This document shows, in pieces, positions 11,294 to 23,160 of a stretch of 64,000 nucleotides of DNA; within the stretch, counting starts at the first letter, position 1; the number at the start of each line of letters is the position of its first letter. Below the pieces are notes generated by a model. The model worked only from the letters and a program-made list of their open reading frames with translations, was not told where the DNA came from and searched no databases. The stretch comes from Brachionus plicatilis (taxonomy: Eukaryota; Rotifera; Eurotatoria; Ploima; Brachionidae): contig QEOQ01000092.1 in the NCBI GenBank assembly GCA_010279815.1, positions 165,146-229,145 of the forward strand, in the 5' to 3' direction. Both the position numbers and the translations under genes were made by a program.

Positions 11294-12145
11294 ATTTTAA
11301 AATGAGTATTTTTTAATTTAATATGCATCAAACGAACTTCAATTATCGATAAAGTCAAAATTTATAAAGACAAAAACAAAGTTTTGCGTGTATAGTCTGT
11401 TTGTCTATTTCTGAACTTGTATTGGACAAATTCTTGTTCTCAGGTTTTTAGAACTATTAGATCACCTAATCTAAAAATTGTCTACCCTTTTTTTTATATT
11501 TTCATCTATTTAGAAAAAAACTAAATGTAATATTAAAATAATAATAATTAATTGATAAAAAAAATTAAAAAATAAGATAGAAAAAAAATTAGATTACAAA
11601 TTTAAAGTTTGGCGGAGTAGGTAAAATTTGCCAAATAATGAATCAATATTTCCAAAGACAAACACTTGAAGGATGATAAATTAATCTTAATTTTCTGTAA
11701 TTTTTATTATTTATGTGTGAAAGCAAAGATTTAAATAGAGAGTGGATTTGAGTATTTTGGATTGTTGAAAGGGAAATACCAGGTCAACTAGATAAGAGCA
11801 AATGCTATTTTTAAAACTCATTCAAATTAAAAAAAAAAATAAATTATTAGCTTCAATTGTTTATTTTTATATCTGCTTCGAGAATTAAGCATTCTTTTAA
11901 TTGGTATTCTATTCGATTTGTTCAACTAATGTATGTAAATTTTTTCACCTAATTCACAAATTCAAGAATCCTTTATTGAAGATATTAAATACTAAAATAT
12001 AAATATTTATTTAAGTTTTAATTTCAAAAATTAGATAAAAATATTAAATTTGTAAAAACAATTATTTACAGTTTTAGTTCTGAAAAAAGCACATTTTTTT
12101 TTATTTTTAATTAAAAGGCTGGGATTAAAAAAAGCATAATCGTAA
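11294..12145. other. AT-rich intergenic DNA
   Basis: No coding frame or clear repeat was recognised. The stretch lies 3' of the WD40 gene. Parts resemble 14280-14640 in inverted orientation ('gtttgtgaacagctagttaacctaatt' versus 'tttttagaactattagatcacctaat'), so a degraded inverted duplication around the WD40 locus is possible. Confidence 0.4.
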
Positions 12146-13042
12146 TTAGCAAATATGCCATAATTTAATTGTCTTTTCAGAACTTCCAGTAATAAAAGTA
12201 TTATTATTTAAAATTGTAAGACAATTTACGGAATTGGAATGCCCTAGAAATGTTTTTGTACAAATGCCTTTATTAACATTCCAAAGATTAATTGTTGTAT
12301 CACAACTCCCAGAAATAAAATTATTATTATCTACAAATGCAATGCAATTAACAGAATTTGTATGCCCTTGGAATGTTTTTGCACAGATTTCTTTGTCAAT
12401 GTTCCAAAGTTTAATTGTTGTATCACAACTTCCAGTTATAAAATTATTATTATCTATAATTGCAATGAAATTAACAGAATTTGAGTGCCCTTTGAATGTT
12501 TTTGTACAGATGCCCTTGTCAATGTTCCAGAGTTTAATTGTTGTATCACAACTCCCGGAAATAAAATTATTATTATCTATAATTGCAATGCAATTAACAG
12601 AATTTGAATGCCCTTTGAATGTTTTTGTACAGATGCCCTTGTCAATGTTCCAGAGTTTAATTGTATCATCAAGACTCCCAGTTACAAATGTTTTATTATC
12701 AAAAGTTGCAATACAATTAACAGTATAATTGTGTCCTTTGAATGTTTTTGAAGAAATGCCTTTGTCTATGTTCCAAAGATTAATTGTATTATCATTACTC
12801 CCAGAAATAAAAGTATTATTATCTAAAATTACCAGACAATAAACTTCTGAATGATCCTGTATTGTACTGATTAAAATTCCGTCGCACCTTTCGATATGAT
12901 TTTCTAAATTTTCTGACCCTAAAAAATAAATAAAAAAAGCTTCTCGAAGAGCGGACCCCTGAGGGTCGGACTTTGATAAAAAATTACTTTTAAATTTTAA
13001 CCATTCCTGGCGAACAATTTCTCTTAAGTTTTTGTTTTTCAT
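12146..13042 (-). CDS. Intronless WD40-repeat protein (298 aa)
   Basis: A single open frame runs from ATG (13042) to TAA. The first ~55 residues are not repeats. Then come six WD40 repeats of 41 residues, each of the form GHSNSVNCIA-x-DNNNFISGSCD-TIKLWN. WD40 propellers are protein-binding platforms. The repeats are so alike at DNA level (123-bp period) that recent duplication or gene conversion within the gene is likely. Six repeats is one short of the usual seven-bladed propeller, though the N-terminal region could supply a blade. There is no signal peptide or membrane segment. It is closely related to the gene at 31010-31891 and to the pseudogene at 27965-28509, which shares its N-terminal ENLE-IERC block. 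The partner is unknown. Confidence 0.85.
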   Translation of the reverse strand: MKNKNLREIVRQEWLKFKSNFLSKSDPQGSALREAFFIYFLGSENLENHIERCDGILISTIQDHSEVYCLVILDNNTFISGSNDNTINLWNIDKGISSKTFKGHNYTVNCIATFDNKTFVTGSLDDTIKLWNIDKGICTKTFKGHSNSVNCIAIIDNNNFISGSCDTTIKLWNIDKGICTKTFKGHSNSVNFIAIIDNNNFITGSCDTTIKLWNIDKEICAKTFQGHTNSVNCIAFVDNNNFISGSCDTTINLWNVNKGICTKTFLGHSNSVNCLTILNNNTFITGSSEKTIKLWHIC

Positions 13043-13660
13043 TTTAAACTTTTTCTCTTGGTTTAATAATAATTTTTTTAAAATTTTATGTATTTAAATA
13101 GAAAACTTTTTTGTTTATTCGTACCAAACATAAAAAATTCAGCAACAATCGTTTTGTTCACAAGATTTTATTTTTTATTATCTTTTGAATTATGATAAAT
13201 CCTGAATCCATTTGGTTGCAATTATTATTCTAAATATTATTTAAACTTTGATATAATTCACTTATAATTGCTTGAAACTCAATTTCAAACGACATTTTTT
13301 ATTTTTTCGTATTTTTTAATTTTTCATGTGAAGTTAAAAATATTATTTTTTCGTTTTATTTGTTTTATTTATCAAAAGAAAAAAATTCTTTTTTTCCAAT
13401 AAATTTAAACTCGTTTTAGAATAAAATGTCTTTAAACCTTTTTAAATATTGAAATAAATAAGAAATTTACTTACCATCTTTTTCTCTGTTTTTAATAAAG
13501 AAATGATCTGTGAAATTATTATCAAAGACCATTTGCAATTTTTAAAAGCAATCTTTCAATAAAGTCAAAATCCTTTGGCTTTAATCATCATTTTTTTGAA
13601 AATTTTTTACAAATTAAAATGAATAAAATATTATTATCTAATAGATATTAAATCGAAACT

Positions 13661-13735
13661 TATATTGGTTTAAATTTTTGTGTTTGAATTAGAAAATGCA
13701 TCCAATGTTGAAATAACATTGATGTTTCAAATTAA
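13661..13735 (-). repeat. Dispersed repeat near WD40 loci, copy 1
   Basis: Minus sense: 'tttgaaacatcaatgttatt', then 'tcaacattgga', then 'attctaattcaaacacaaaa'-type sequence. Matching blocks occur at 14881-14965, 17630-17715, 26345-26440, 29090-29170 and 30778-30850. Confidence 0.6.
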
Positions 13736-13911
13736 TTTTTTCAGTCCAAATAGAAAAATAATTTTAAGTTAATATTGCAAGCATTTTCATATTTGAAATT
13801 AAACTCTTATGTGAAATAGAGTGAGTTTAATTTTTATTTTGAAATTTGAAAAATATTGGAAATTCTTTTTTTAACTTTTGAATAATTTTTATAAATAAAA
13901 AAAAAAATAAA

Positions 13912-14017
13912 CTCGCCGCATAAGGATCCTGAACTAGTTGATTCTTTACAGAAGAGACCTCGCGGTCGTCCACTCAAAGCTCAATCAGCTCTAATCACTC
14001 AACAGTTTTTTCTATGA
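13912..14017 (+). pseudogene. Terminal-exon fragment with an AT-hook
   Basis: The frame contains LVDSLQKRPRGRPLKAQSAL and ends FFL-stop. RPRGRP is a canonical AT-hook core that binds the minor groove of AT-rich DNA. The codons before LVDS are open only back to an A-rich run. A 'gattctttacag' acceptor-like site falls just before KRPRGRP. It is probably the last exon of a transposon or host gene whose remainder is not visible. Confidence 0.4.
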
Positions 14018-14129
14018 TATTTTTTTATGTGATTTATGATTTTCTATGCGTTAAAGTAAATTTCATGCTATTCTAATAAATTTTTTATGCTGTTAGTGTT
14101 TATTTTTTTCTATGCGTCAAAGGATTTTT

Positions 14130-14195
14130 CCCATAATTTGTTTATTTATTTGTTTACCGAGCTAATGCTCCTTCACAATAAAAATAAAATAAATG
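14130..14195 (-). mobile_element. LINE 3' tail
   Basis: Minus sense: a hairpin, ggagcattagctc, then 'ggtaaacaaataaataaaca'. It belongs to the same family as the LINE end at 141-480. Only the terminus is present. Confidence 0.65.
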
Positions 14196-14880
14196 ACAAA
14201 AAAATGAAAAATGAAAAAGTTAAATAAGATAAAATAAAATGAAAAAAAAGATCTATTGAACCATAGTTCACATATTATACGAACAATTCTTGTTCTCGGG
14301 TTTGTGAACAGCTAGTTAACCTAATTTTCCTGTTCACGAAAAAGTGAACCAAAATAGAATTAGATAATCAAATTTCAAATTAGCTGAGAAACTTTTAGAT
14401 TAGGTGTAGAAATTGAATTGAATAGTCATTTATTGAATAGAATGCCTAATTCTCAAAACTGAGAAAAAAATAAAAAATGAAGTTAAAAATTTTTTTGTTT
14501 GTTTTTTAATTTGAATGAGTTTTAGAAATAGAATTTGCTCTGATCTAGTTGACCTGGTATTACCATATTAAATAAATTAAATAATAAAAATTAAAATTAA
14601 TTTATCATCCTTTAAGTGTTTGACTTTGGAAAACAAAGATCCATCTATTTCGAAAATTTTACCTTCCCGCCCAAATTTAAATTGACGCTCATTTGATGTA
14701 TTTAAATACTTAATTCATTAAAAATGGAAAACAGAGCGTAGATAGTTTTTTAAACTAAAAATATTATCTTAAATATCATCATATCACAAATCCAAAGTCA
14801 AAATTAAAAAAAAAACAAGTTTTTGTTTCATGTTTGCAAAATTAACTTAAAATTATTTTTTTTATTTGAGACTGAAAAAA

Positions 14881-14965
14881 ATAATTTGAAACGTCGCACT
14901 TATTCAATGTTATTTCAACATTGGATACATTTTCTAATTCAAGCACAAAAAATCAAACCAATTCT
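14881..14965 (+). repeat. Dispersed repeat near WD40 loci, copy 2
   Basis: 'tttgaaacgtcgcacttatt', 'caatgttatttcaacattgg' and 'ctaattcaagcacaaaaaat' match copy 1 in inverted orientation. Copies 1 and 2 lie on the 5' side of the WD40 gene and point towards each other. Confidence 0.65.
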
Positions 14966-16560
14966 AATTAAAATTAATAATTTAATTACATAATTGATAA
15001 TATTATTTATTCTTAATCATGCAATGAAAAATTCGTGCATGTTATTAAATAACGCAAGTTAAGTTTATTGTAGGAAATTGGAATAAAAATGAGTTAATTA
15101 ATTATTTATATGTTTTTCATAGTTCTAACGAAAATAAAAAATTTTTCAATGTACTTATTAGCTTAATTTTTTTATTATTTTAAAGAAGTTGTTTAGTGAT
15201 CAAAATATTTTGTAAAATACGGATTGATTTTTTTAATTCAACAAAACGATTCGTATTAAAAATGATTTTTTGAAAAATTTTTGAATTTGATAAAATTCTG
15301 AGAATATTGAGGGTATGATTCCTTTTGTCTTTTTGTAGGGTAAAAGGCTTTTCAAATCTATTTGTAAAAATTGCTGGGACAAAGGACTGCAAATTTGGAT
15401 GATTAATAATTTTTTAAGATAAAAAAATGTTTTATTTTATTATCTTATTTCTTTGATCAAAATTTATTTTAAATAGTTAATTTTAAGCTTATACTAAAAT
15501 CTATTACAATGGGTATTAAAAATTACAATGGGTATTATTTTGAAATTTCTAACGTTTTTAAAATATTCTAAATAAATAATCAATTTTATTTTCATTTAAA
15601 AGAAAATCTAATATTAGCGGTTTTTGGACCACTTTGGTGCTTAACGTAGTAAAAAAAATCGACTATTTATTATTTTTTAACTAAAATTACTGAAAAAAAT
15701 TTTGAGCATCTTTTTAAGCCAGAGAAGGATGTTTTATATAATTAGATTTTTTTTTCTGAATTAGAACAATATTTGGATAATTAAGAATATTATGGTGAAA
15801 AATGTGAGTTCTGTAATCTGGTTTCTAATTAAGATCTCAATAATTCTTTGCTTATTACAATTTGGTTCATATAGAGGCATAGGAAAAATAAAAATTTTAA
15901 AAAAGTTAAATAAAAAATTGTTTTTTTTTTAAATTTAATTAAATATTGAAAAAACTAGCATCAAACTTGATTTTGAAAATAAATTCACATTTTTAAATTA
16001 ACTAAGTAATTTTATGAAATATAAGTCATTTTTATATTCACCTAGGAAAATTGGTAAAAATCAGTAATTTTAGTTAATGAATTAGCACACGCCAAAAAAA
16101 TCGGGCCTCTGATTCTTAATTATATTCCCGATAGGTTTTATATTTTATTTGGAAAAATTAAAAATCAAATAAAAATAGTTTTTGCTTAGCTTTTTAATTT
16201 TATATCTGATAGGAAAAAAATTTATCAACTTATTTGGAAAGTTAACTTTTTAAGTAAATAGAAAATCATAAGCCATTTTTGAATTCAAAATGAAGCATTT
16301 AGATAGTGAATTCACATGAAAAATTTCAATTATGAAACATTCAATAAAATGCTAGTTTAATCAAAAAAGAGAACATTATCAAAAAATTAGAGAAATTATT
16401 TGAAAAAAATTATAAAATGATATTAATTTTATGTCAGTATTAAAAAAAATATCAGTTTTAAAGTCAACAAATTTTAGACGCTTGTTGCTGGGCTAATATC
16501 TTATTTTTATTTGAATAATCAAACAAAATTTGATCTAAATACTGTAAAAAATTTTTGAAA
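14966..16560. other. AT-rich stretch, no recognised gene
   Basis: A 70-codon minus-strand frame at 15180-15392 (with NRFEKPFTLQKDKRN) is open but matches nothing I know. The rest is low-complexity A/T sequence. Confidence 0.4.
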
Positions 16561-16569
16561 CAAATTCAA

Positions 16570-17260
16570 AAAAATTCTATTTTTCATTTTCCAACTGATT
16601 CTTTTGTCTCAGTTGGAAAATGAAAAACTAAAACTCCATAGTTTGAGTACCCAACGAATGGACAAGTTAAGAAACAATAAAAGAAAAGCATTTGGTGTCC
16701 TAAAACATTATTGTATGAGGAAATGGTGATAAGACTATCAAAGTTTTTGAAACCGAAAGAAAATAGTGCATCAATACACTCACTGGTCATAGAGATTTTG
16801 TACCATGTCTTAGCTCATAGATTAAAACAGTTTTGTTAGTGGTAGTGCTTAAGACAGTTTTGTGAAGTCCAACACAAAAGAACAGAACAAAATTGTAAAA
16901 AAATGAATGATTCTTTAAGCTAAAAAAGTTTCTGTGAGCGCAACATGGTGCAACATACATAGTTTGTATCGATTGTCCAAGTCATGCTGTGCAAATCTCT
17001 GCAAAAAGCATCACGTTCGAATATATTGAAAAAAATATATTCGAGCTGAATGGATTTATGCCAGTTTTGCACAGCATTAACCGACTTGGACAGTTGATAC
17101 AAAATTTTTTGAATCTTTAAGATGTATTACAAAATCAGTATGACCAGTGAGAGTACTAATACATTTGTCTCTTTCGACGTGAAAAACTTTCTATTCAAAA
17201 AAAAGATTTTTCCAAGAAAGAAATTTGAGAAGACAAAACAATAGTTTGATGTGGGTATCC
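16570..17260. repeat. Nested foldback MITEs
   Basis: A perfect hairpin lies at about 16581-16626 (cattttccaactga / tcagttggaaaatg). An outer inverted pair occurs near 16770-16804 and 17121-17150 ('actcactggtcat' / 'atgaccagtgaga'). Between them an inner foldback has arms near 16962-17000 and 17066-17105 ('ttgtatcgattgtccaagtc' / 'gacttggacagttgatacaa'). The inner unit, with 'cagttttgtgaagt' and 'aaatctctgcaaaa', matches the MITE at 60629-60982, so one foldback seems to have inserted into another. Confidence 0.65.
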
Positions 17261-17629
17261 AAGTAAAGACAATTGAAAATGTATTTTCAAGCTCTAACGT
17301 TGGTCTGGTTGATTGAATAAGCAGCTATAGAGAGATCAAAAATTACAATGGAAGTTAAAGAAGATAATTCTGATTTTGTGTTAAATTGAATGATGCATTT
17401 TTTTTTTAATTTCATGATTTTTAATGGTATCTATGAATGGTATTTTAACCTTTTTTTCTAGAATTTGTATTTTTCTTTTTCAATTTCAATGGATTTTAAA
17501 ATTTAATAAAAATTAAAATCTGAATAAATTTCAAGTTTCGAAAAATAAAAAAAAAAAAATATTGTTTGCACTTTCATTTTTGAAATTTAACTAGACAAGT
17601 TTAATTTTTTTTTTAAACTAAAAAGAAAT

Positions 17630-17715
17630 ATGTGAAAAATCGCACTTTTTTGTGATATTTAAATAGTAGATACATTTTGTAATTCAAAAAGAAAATATTA
17701 AATTAAATCAAATAA
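17630..17715 (+). repeat. Dispersed repeat, copy 3 (degenerate)
   Basis: 'aaaaatcgcacttttttgtg' and 'atacattttgtaattcaaaa' match the WD40-associated dispersed repeat. Confidence 0.5.
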
Positions 17716-17831
17716 CGGTAAATGGACAAAAGTTTAGTTAACTTCCCTGATCAAATGATCAGATGATCCTCTATAAATATATTTATAAACAACTGAACAT
17801 TAGCTATTAAATTACAAAAAATATTTTTAAA

Positions 17832-18922
17832 ATGGGACTTTCTGTGTCTAAACGAGAGTCTTTTCTAAAAGCAGTCAAAAATATAAAAATGATATTTAAA
17901 AATGAATATAAGTTTAAAAATCTTAAGGTAAGTAGAAAAACAGTAAGGAGATTTCTAACTAGTAAAGGAATAGTAACTTATACAGCTTTGAAAAAGCCAT
18001 TACTGACGGCATCGGATAGAATCAAAAGATTAAAATGGTGTAAAGAAAGTTTGAATTGGACAATTGAACGCTGGGGAATGGAAATTTTTGGTGATGAATC
18101 CAATTAAGAGGTGTTTAATAGGAAATCAAGAGTTTTAGTAAAAAAATTAAAAAAAAAAATACGACACTAGATATGTAGTACAAACTCTACAAGGTAGTGG
18201 TGCTTCCGCAAGAATATGGAGATGTATCACCAGTAAAGGTACAGGATTCTGTCGTTAAATGAGGGGCGAATTAATCAACATGCCTACAAGGAAACGTTAG
18301 AAAATGAACTTATGGCATCTAACTATGTTTTTTAACAAAGAGATGATCCTTGGTTCTTTCAACAGGATGGGGCTCTAGCACATAGAGTAAAGCTAATTAA
18401 AGAGTGATTTGATGAGAAAATATTGCCCTCTTACCATTAAAATAAAGTAAACAACTAAGGCTAATTTTCGGTTCACCAATATTTTATTTCTTCAATTTCT
18501 TTTTCTAAAGTTCTATGTTTATTCCTTTCCATTTATACAACATGTGGCTCGCCTATTCATTAAGACGAGCACATGTCAGTGTGTAGGGAACGAGTGTAAG
18601 CACGGTCTCGCTTGCGCTCAACATGCACATCGTCTACTGATTCTGACGAGTGCATGCAACTGCACAGCGAACCGAGTACATACACAGTGATGTCCTCATC
18701 ACAACCATGTTATGCCAGATCACCTGATCTTATTCCTAACGAGAACTTATGGTCATACATATATTGATAGAAACAAAGTTGACCTCAATCAAGCACTTAA
18801 AATCGACTCTTCAGAAGGAATGACTAAATGTACCTGATGAATATGTGAAAAAATTAATTGAATCAATGCCAAAACATATTCGTGTTTGTTATGATGATAA
18901 AGATAGTTATTTTAAATACTAA
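17832..18922 (+). pseudogene. Tc1-like transposase, interrupted
   Basis: The first 91 codons include a HTH-like VSRKTVRRFLTSKGIVTYTA and IFGDESN, the first catalytic Asp block of Tc1 (usually FSDES). A stop replaces the next aromatic residue. Out-of-frame remnants follow: WFFQQDGALAHRV (second Asp) near 18350-18395, ARSPDLIPNENLW (third acidic residue) from 18710, and a C-terminal PDEYVKKLIESMPKHIRVCY end near 18830-18922. A ~265-bp insertion at 18438-18703 separates the second and third catalytic blocks. The N-terminal paired-like domain is short. No flanking inverted repeats were identified. Confidence 0.85.
18438..18703 (-). mobile_element. Possible solo LTR inside the Tc1 pseudogene
   Basis: The insertion is bounded by 5-bp direct repeats 'accat' (18433-18437 and 18704-18708) and is richer in G/C than its surroundings. 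Read on the minus strand it begins ttgtgatgaggacatcac and later has a TATA-like 'tataaatgg' and an 'aataaa' signal, as LTRs do. The end is not the usual CA, and no second copy exists in the window, so LTR identity is tentative. Confidence 0.4.
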
Positions 18923-19054
18923 AAATTAGTATTCGTCTAAAATTTTGTGAAATACTGTATAATGCGATCATCTCTATTCAGATTGGAGATCCTCTACTAA
19001 TTTTTTTTAATCTTTTAAGAGGTTTAAAATTAATTAAGTATTTACAAATTTATA

Positions 19055-19195
19055 ATCTTTTTTAGGTTTTAGTGCGTTAAATTCATCAATTCGAGCACCT
19101 ATATCCATGAATGCTTGAATAAACGCCTTCTTACTTTTTTATACATGAGTATCATCAAGATCTTGACTACGTTTTCGACTCTATTTTTTTTAGAG
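19055..19195 (-). pseudogene. Short open frame of unknown origin
   Basis: A minus-strand frame reads SRKRSQDLDDTHV, a stop, then KSKKAFIQAFMDIGARIDEF followed by NALKPKKDYK. Its composition looks like real coding sequence, but no family is recognised. It lies next to a LINE 3' end and may belong to a mobile element. Confidence 0.25.
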
Positions 19196-19275
19196 CCATG
19201 ACTAAAATTTACTTTTCTGGTATTAAAAATTTTTGGCTAATTTATTTTAAATCCCTAACACTATACGAGCAAAAC

Positions 19276-19440
19276 TTTTATTATTATTACCTAACTCAAT
19301 CGCTTCTTTTTCAACATCCCTGCAAATCAATTGTGATTTAAAAGATTTTAAGTTTTTGCGCCAACCACCTCTCCTGGTAATTTATTCCATATTTTTACGA
19401 CTCTATATGTGAGAAAATGAAACCCTGAAAGATAATACTA
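19276..19440 (-). mobile_element. LINE RT C-terminal end
   Basis: Minus sense: FHFLTYRVVKIWNKLPGEVV, then after one frameshift NLKSFKSQL. The RVV..WN.LP..VV..-L..FK pattern is the standard C-terminus of jockey/CR1-type LINE polyproteins. A short (TAA)n tail lies at its 3' side near 19276-19290. Confidence 0.7.
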
Positions 19441-19584
19441 AAAGTCTTCGTCTTCCATTTTGTTTTCTACCCAATTCCCTTTTTTGGCATTTTCTTTTTT
19501 ATTTGTTCGGGTATGTTAATTTCATTTGATAATAAAGAAAGTAAATGTTCTAAATAATTTTCCGTTATTACTTATGTTATTACC

Positions 19585-19640
19585 GCGAAACACAAGGTCC
19601 TAACAGATTAGGAATAATAATAATAATATGTCCATTTCTA
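19585..19640 (+). mobile_element. LINE 3' tail
   Basis: A hairpin, tcctaacagattagga, is followed by (ATA)n at about 19615-19637, in plus orientation. Confidence 0.5.
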
Positions 19641-21480
19641 TCCTAGTGAATAATGAGAAAGAGCTCATCTCCTTTTCCAGTACCTTTAGAGCAACGACTC
19701 CGACCTGACACAGAGGTTACTGCATCGTGTTGGTCATCTACACTGGTCTTATTACCCAGTCGAAATCGGTTCCGCTTTTTTATGATGAAAGGGGTTTACG
19801 CATTCGTCCCGTACTGCAGAGATATTTGAAGATTTTTTCACCTTCAGCGGGTTTCGACCGTAGATCCTCTGCTTGCATGACTAACACACAAAAAATTCGG
19901 CTACACGGACTTTTGATAGATCCGGAAAGTAAGTTCTAAAATTATAAATATAATAACGATTCCATTTGAATTCTATTAAAAAATGTAAATGAATTCACTG
20001 ATATCTACATGAATAAACTAAAAAGATACATTTCAATGGAAAAATGAAAAATTTCTACAAACGCAAAATAATCAAGACAGAATTGGTAAGTTGTAACCTA
20101 CTCTGGGTCCCATGCCCTTGGAAGAAACAATCTGAGTCAAGCAAAGTAGATAAACACCAGGAAGTCGGCAAACAAATCAACAAAAACTAGACAACATCAT
20201 GTCTAAGTCAAAATGGTTTCAGTCAAGCAAATCCAATTAACATCAGCAATTTGCTTAGAAAATCAACACCCGACTAGAGAATGCCTGGTTTTCACCCTGA
20301 GTGTTCGAATCAATCAATTCTGATGAACTCTGGCAAGCCCGCAATTCTGAGTAAAACATTTCTGAGTGACTTGTTCGAAATTATTCTAATCGAAAAAGAT
20401 AGTTTTTGGAAGTTTTTTTTGCCTAAATATGGCAATTGAAAAAAATCTGATAAAGAAAAGAGATAATTGCTCTTGGATTTGAGATCACGATTATTATGAG
20501 TAAGAATCATTCTTTGCTTAGTGAAAATTATGTGAATTTTATAAGAATACAATAACTCAACGAAATATTTACTAGACCATTTAGCAAAGTATGGAATATA
20601 TAAGCAAATGAAGTTCTATCAGAATGTTGAAACTTTGTTTAGAGAAACTGGCAATTATTCCAGCGATGATAACGACACAGTAAATGAAAGTGTTGAACTC
20701 CAAATCTTTAAGATTTCTAGGGGTTCTGAGCTTCAACCAATAAAGGATTTAAAAGTTTTTTTAAAAACGTTTATTAGAATCCGAGTTTTTTAAAAGAAAG
20801 TATAGGTTAATAAAGTAGCTATAACATAGGTTCTAGTTAGATTAAGAAAAAAAAAGAAAATAAGTTAGCATAGTTTTAAGAAGACAAGAAAATAAGCATG
20901 AATGTGACTGAAAAAAACATACCTCCCCCTTTAGACAAGTTTCTCAAGGAACAATTCAAAGTGGGCTATTGGAGTACGTTTCATAAAAAAAGAACAATAT
21001 TATAAACAAAATAATAACAAATATATCAAAAGAATAAACCATTATTTAAACCATTATCAAAATGCCAGAATTGTTTAATAGATCTCAAGTGTGTTAATAA
21101 ATCAGACAATTTTCTAGCTCAACTTTTTTCAATTCAAACAAAGTTCGTTTAGATTAACACATTGTGACAATTTGACAACATTATCCAATGTTGTATACAT
21201 AGTCAATGCTGTCGGATTAATAAGAGGAGCATTGGCGCCTTTGTCAGCGTCACAACTCGTTTGTTTTTCAGATTTCTATTTAATGCTTAATAAATTGTTT
21301 TTTTAAGTTTGATGCTCATATTATTTTATAAAAATTATTAATTTTTGGAAATAAATTTTCTATTTAAAATTTTATGTTTTATTTTAAATTTATAAAAAAT
21401 TTAAAATAAAATATTTCATTTTAAAAAATAATCCAATATTTTTAAAACTTGAATTTTTAAAATTGAATTTGGACATTCAA
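19641..21480. other. Mixed region without a named gene
   Basis: 19660-19930 is less AT-rich and holds a 70-codon frame (containing ERGLRIRPVLQRY), with no recognised family. 20608-20793 is an open frame with an acidic SSDDNDTVNES stretch and no recognised domain. Near 20927-20985 a frame reads PPPLDKFLKEQFKVGYWSTF. These may be remnants of one degraded gene or element, but I cannot link them. Confidence 0.3.
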
Positions 21481-21489
21481 TCTTTATCT

Positions 21490-21905
21490 TGTCTAATCCA
21501 ATTTTTTGCACTTTTCTGCTTTCAGATTTTTTTCAAATTCTCCAATTGTAATTATCAGCTCACTAACAGGTCCACATTGTTTCTTTCTTACAAATGTTTT
21601 CAGGTCGTTTCAAAACATTTCAATTGGATTAAAATCAGCTGAATTGGCAGGAGTTCTCAACTAAAATAACCGATAATTTAAAAATATTTTTATATATAAA
21701 TATTAATGAATTTTTTACACATCTAATTCCATTTTCTTTTAAAAAATTGGTTCACAAATTAAAATTATTCTTTGGGTCATTATCCTGAATTAAAAAACTT
21801 CAATCCAATTCTTCTTGGCTTAATTTGGTCTTACAAATGGAAGCAAGTAATATTCTAATATGAACTTGTTACTATGTTGGTTAAGATTTGATGTAAAATG
21901 CTTTT
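21490..21905 (-). pseudogene. Tc1/mariner transposase fragment with an intron
   Basis: Minus sense: FLIQDNDPKNN (second catalytic Asp block), FLKENGIRC, then a 62-bp intron-like gap from gtaaaa near 21722 to ttttag near 21660. It continues LRTPANSADFNPIEMFWNDL with the third catalytic Glu. The intron sits in phase 0 exactly where the Tc1 copies at 37.3 and 49.75 kb have theirs. The N-terminal half is missing and a stop lies before the QDND block. Confidence 0.75.
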
Positions 21906-22198
21906 TATTGAAAAATGTTAAATAAAAAATTGCCTGCTTTGCTTGTTTATAACTTACAGATACAGGTTCTTTATCGATTACCTCAACTTCGTCATCAAAG
22001 TTTTGATTGTTTTTTTGAACAATTTCAATTATATCTGGATCTGTTAGGGCCTCGCCCTCGCAGATTTAGAATTTAATTTTTTTTTGTTACGAATGGCAAA
22101 ATAAACCGAACAAAAATTACGAATAAAAGTGATGAAATTTGTATTGAAAGTATTGGAAAGGGGGCAGGGACCGGAGAAAAACGTCCGAATGCCGAATT

Positions 22199-23160
22199 TT
22201 ACGAATAAAGGAGTTTCGGATTAAAGATTATTGATTTCGACTGTACTAAACTCGCTTTACTACAATCATCTGAATTCAAACTTATATCTTCGGAAGGCTT
22301 TTCTTCGTTTAATTCTTTAGAAACAGCAGTTAAATATTTTTTAATTTGTAGTGCTTTATCTAGCAAATCAAATGTTGAATTCCACTTGATATCGATATCC
22401 ATTACAACTGACAATTCTCTTTCTTTACAAGCTTTTTGATGCGCATATAACCAGCTTCTAATTTTGAAGAAGCATGAATTTTTTGCATACAAATCCAATT
22501 GCAGTCGAGACAATCCTGTACTGCTAGGTTCATAATGTGAGCTGAATGTCATATGTGGATAATTGAAGAGTGCATCTCATCAGTTTGTAAAAATTCAATT
22601 CCATTTACAATATTACGCGCTATGTCAGTTGTTATGGACAAAACTTTTTTTCATGACCATATTCTTTTAGAGCCTAAAAAAATTCAATTTAACCTTTAAT
22701 TTTCAACAATTCTTAGATTTTTGAATTACTGTTTTTAAAGAGTCACATATATGTATTCCATCGTGAGGATGAGAAAACAAGAAAAAGTCAAATACATATT
22801 TCTTAATACATAAATACATACATCAATTGATAGATTCACCTTGAAAAATTTAATATTGTTGAAAGAAAATATTTTAATATTTTTATTAATAAATTTTTTT
22901 TTACCATGGAGTCTTAGTTATTAATTAAAGCCTTTAGCTTAAGTATCGAACTTTGGTATTCTTTATCTGGTTTTATGCTTTGTGATTCAGAATTTTCAGG
23001 TTTAATCTTTACCGAATGCTTTTTTTCGAGTTGATCAAAAATTGCTCTATTGCCATTTGATGATTTCCATGATTGAGAACAAAATTCAATCAAACATTTT
23101 TTTGCCCCATCAGCTAGAATGATGCAATGTTCCCAAATTGGAATTTCGTTTCGTCTTCGT
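22199..23160 (-). pseudogene. hAT transposase with BED-finger remnant
   Basis: From the 5' side (high coordinates): a BED-like zinc finger remnant, KKCLIEFCSQSWKSSNGNRA followed by HSVKI, near 23000-23110; then LSITTDIARNIVNGIEFLQT; then AHIMNLAVQDCL near 22510-22550. The intact 117-codon frame at 22199-22552 contains MDIDIKWNSTFDLLDKALQI. These are ordered hAT landmarks: BED finger, second Asp region, conserved HxxNL, and RWNST. The C-terminal dimerisation domain is not visible and the frames are broken. Ends with matching TSDs were not found. Confidence 0.78.

Noticed and set aside
12234..12728. 164-codon plus-strand frame opposite the WD40 gene
   Set aside because: It is the complement of the WD40 repeats, and its own repetition merely mirrors the 123-bp period of the real gene.
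15180..15392. 70-codon frame as a gene
   Set aside because: It is open and plausible in composition, but no motif, neighbour or splice context supports it.
18541..18710. tRNA-like or SINE interpretation of the GC-richer stretch
   Set aside because: No cloverleaf and no convincing A and B boxes of a Pol III promoter. The LTR-like features fit better, though weakly.
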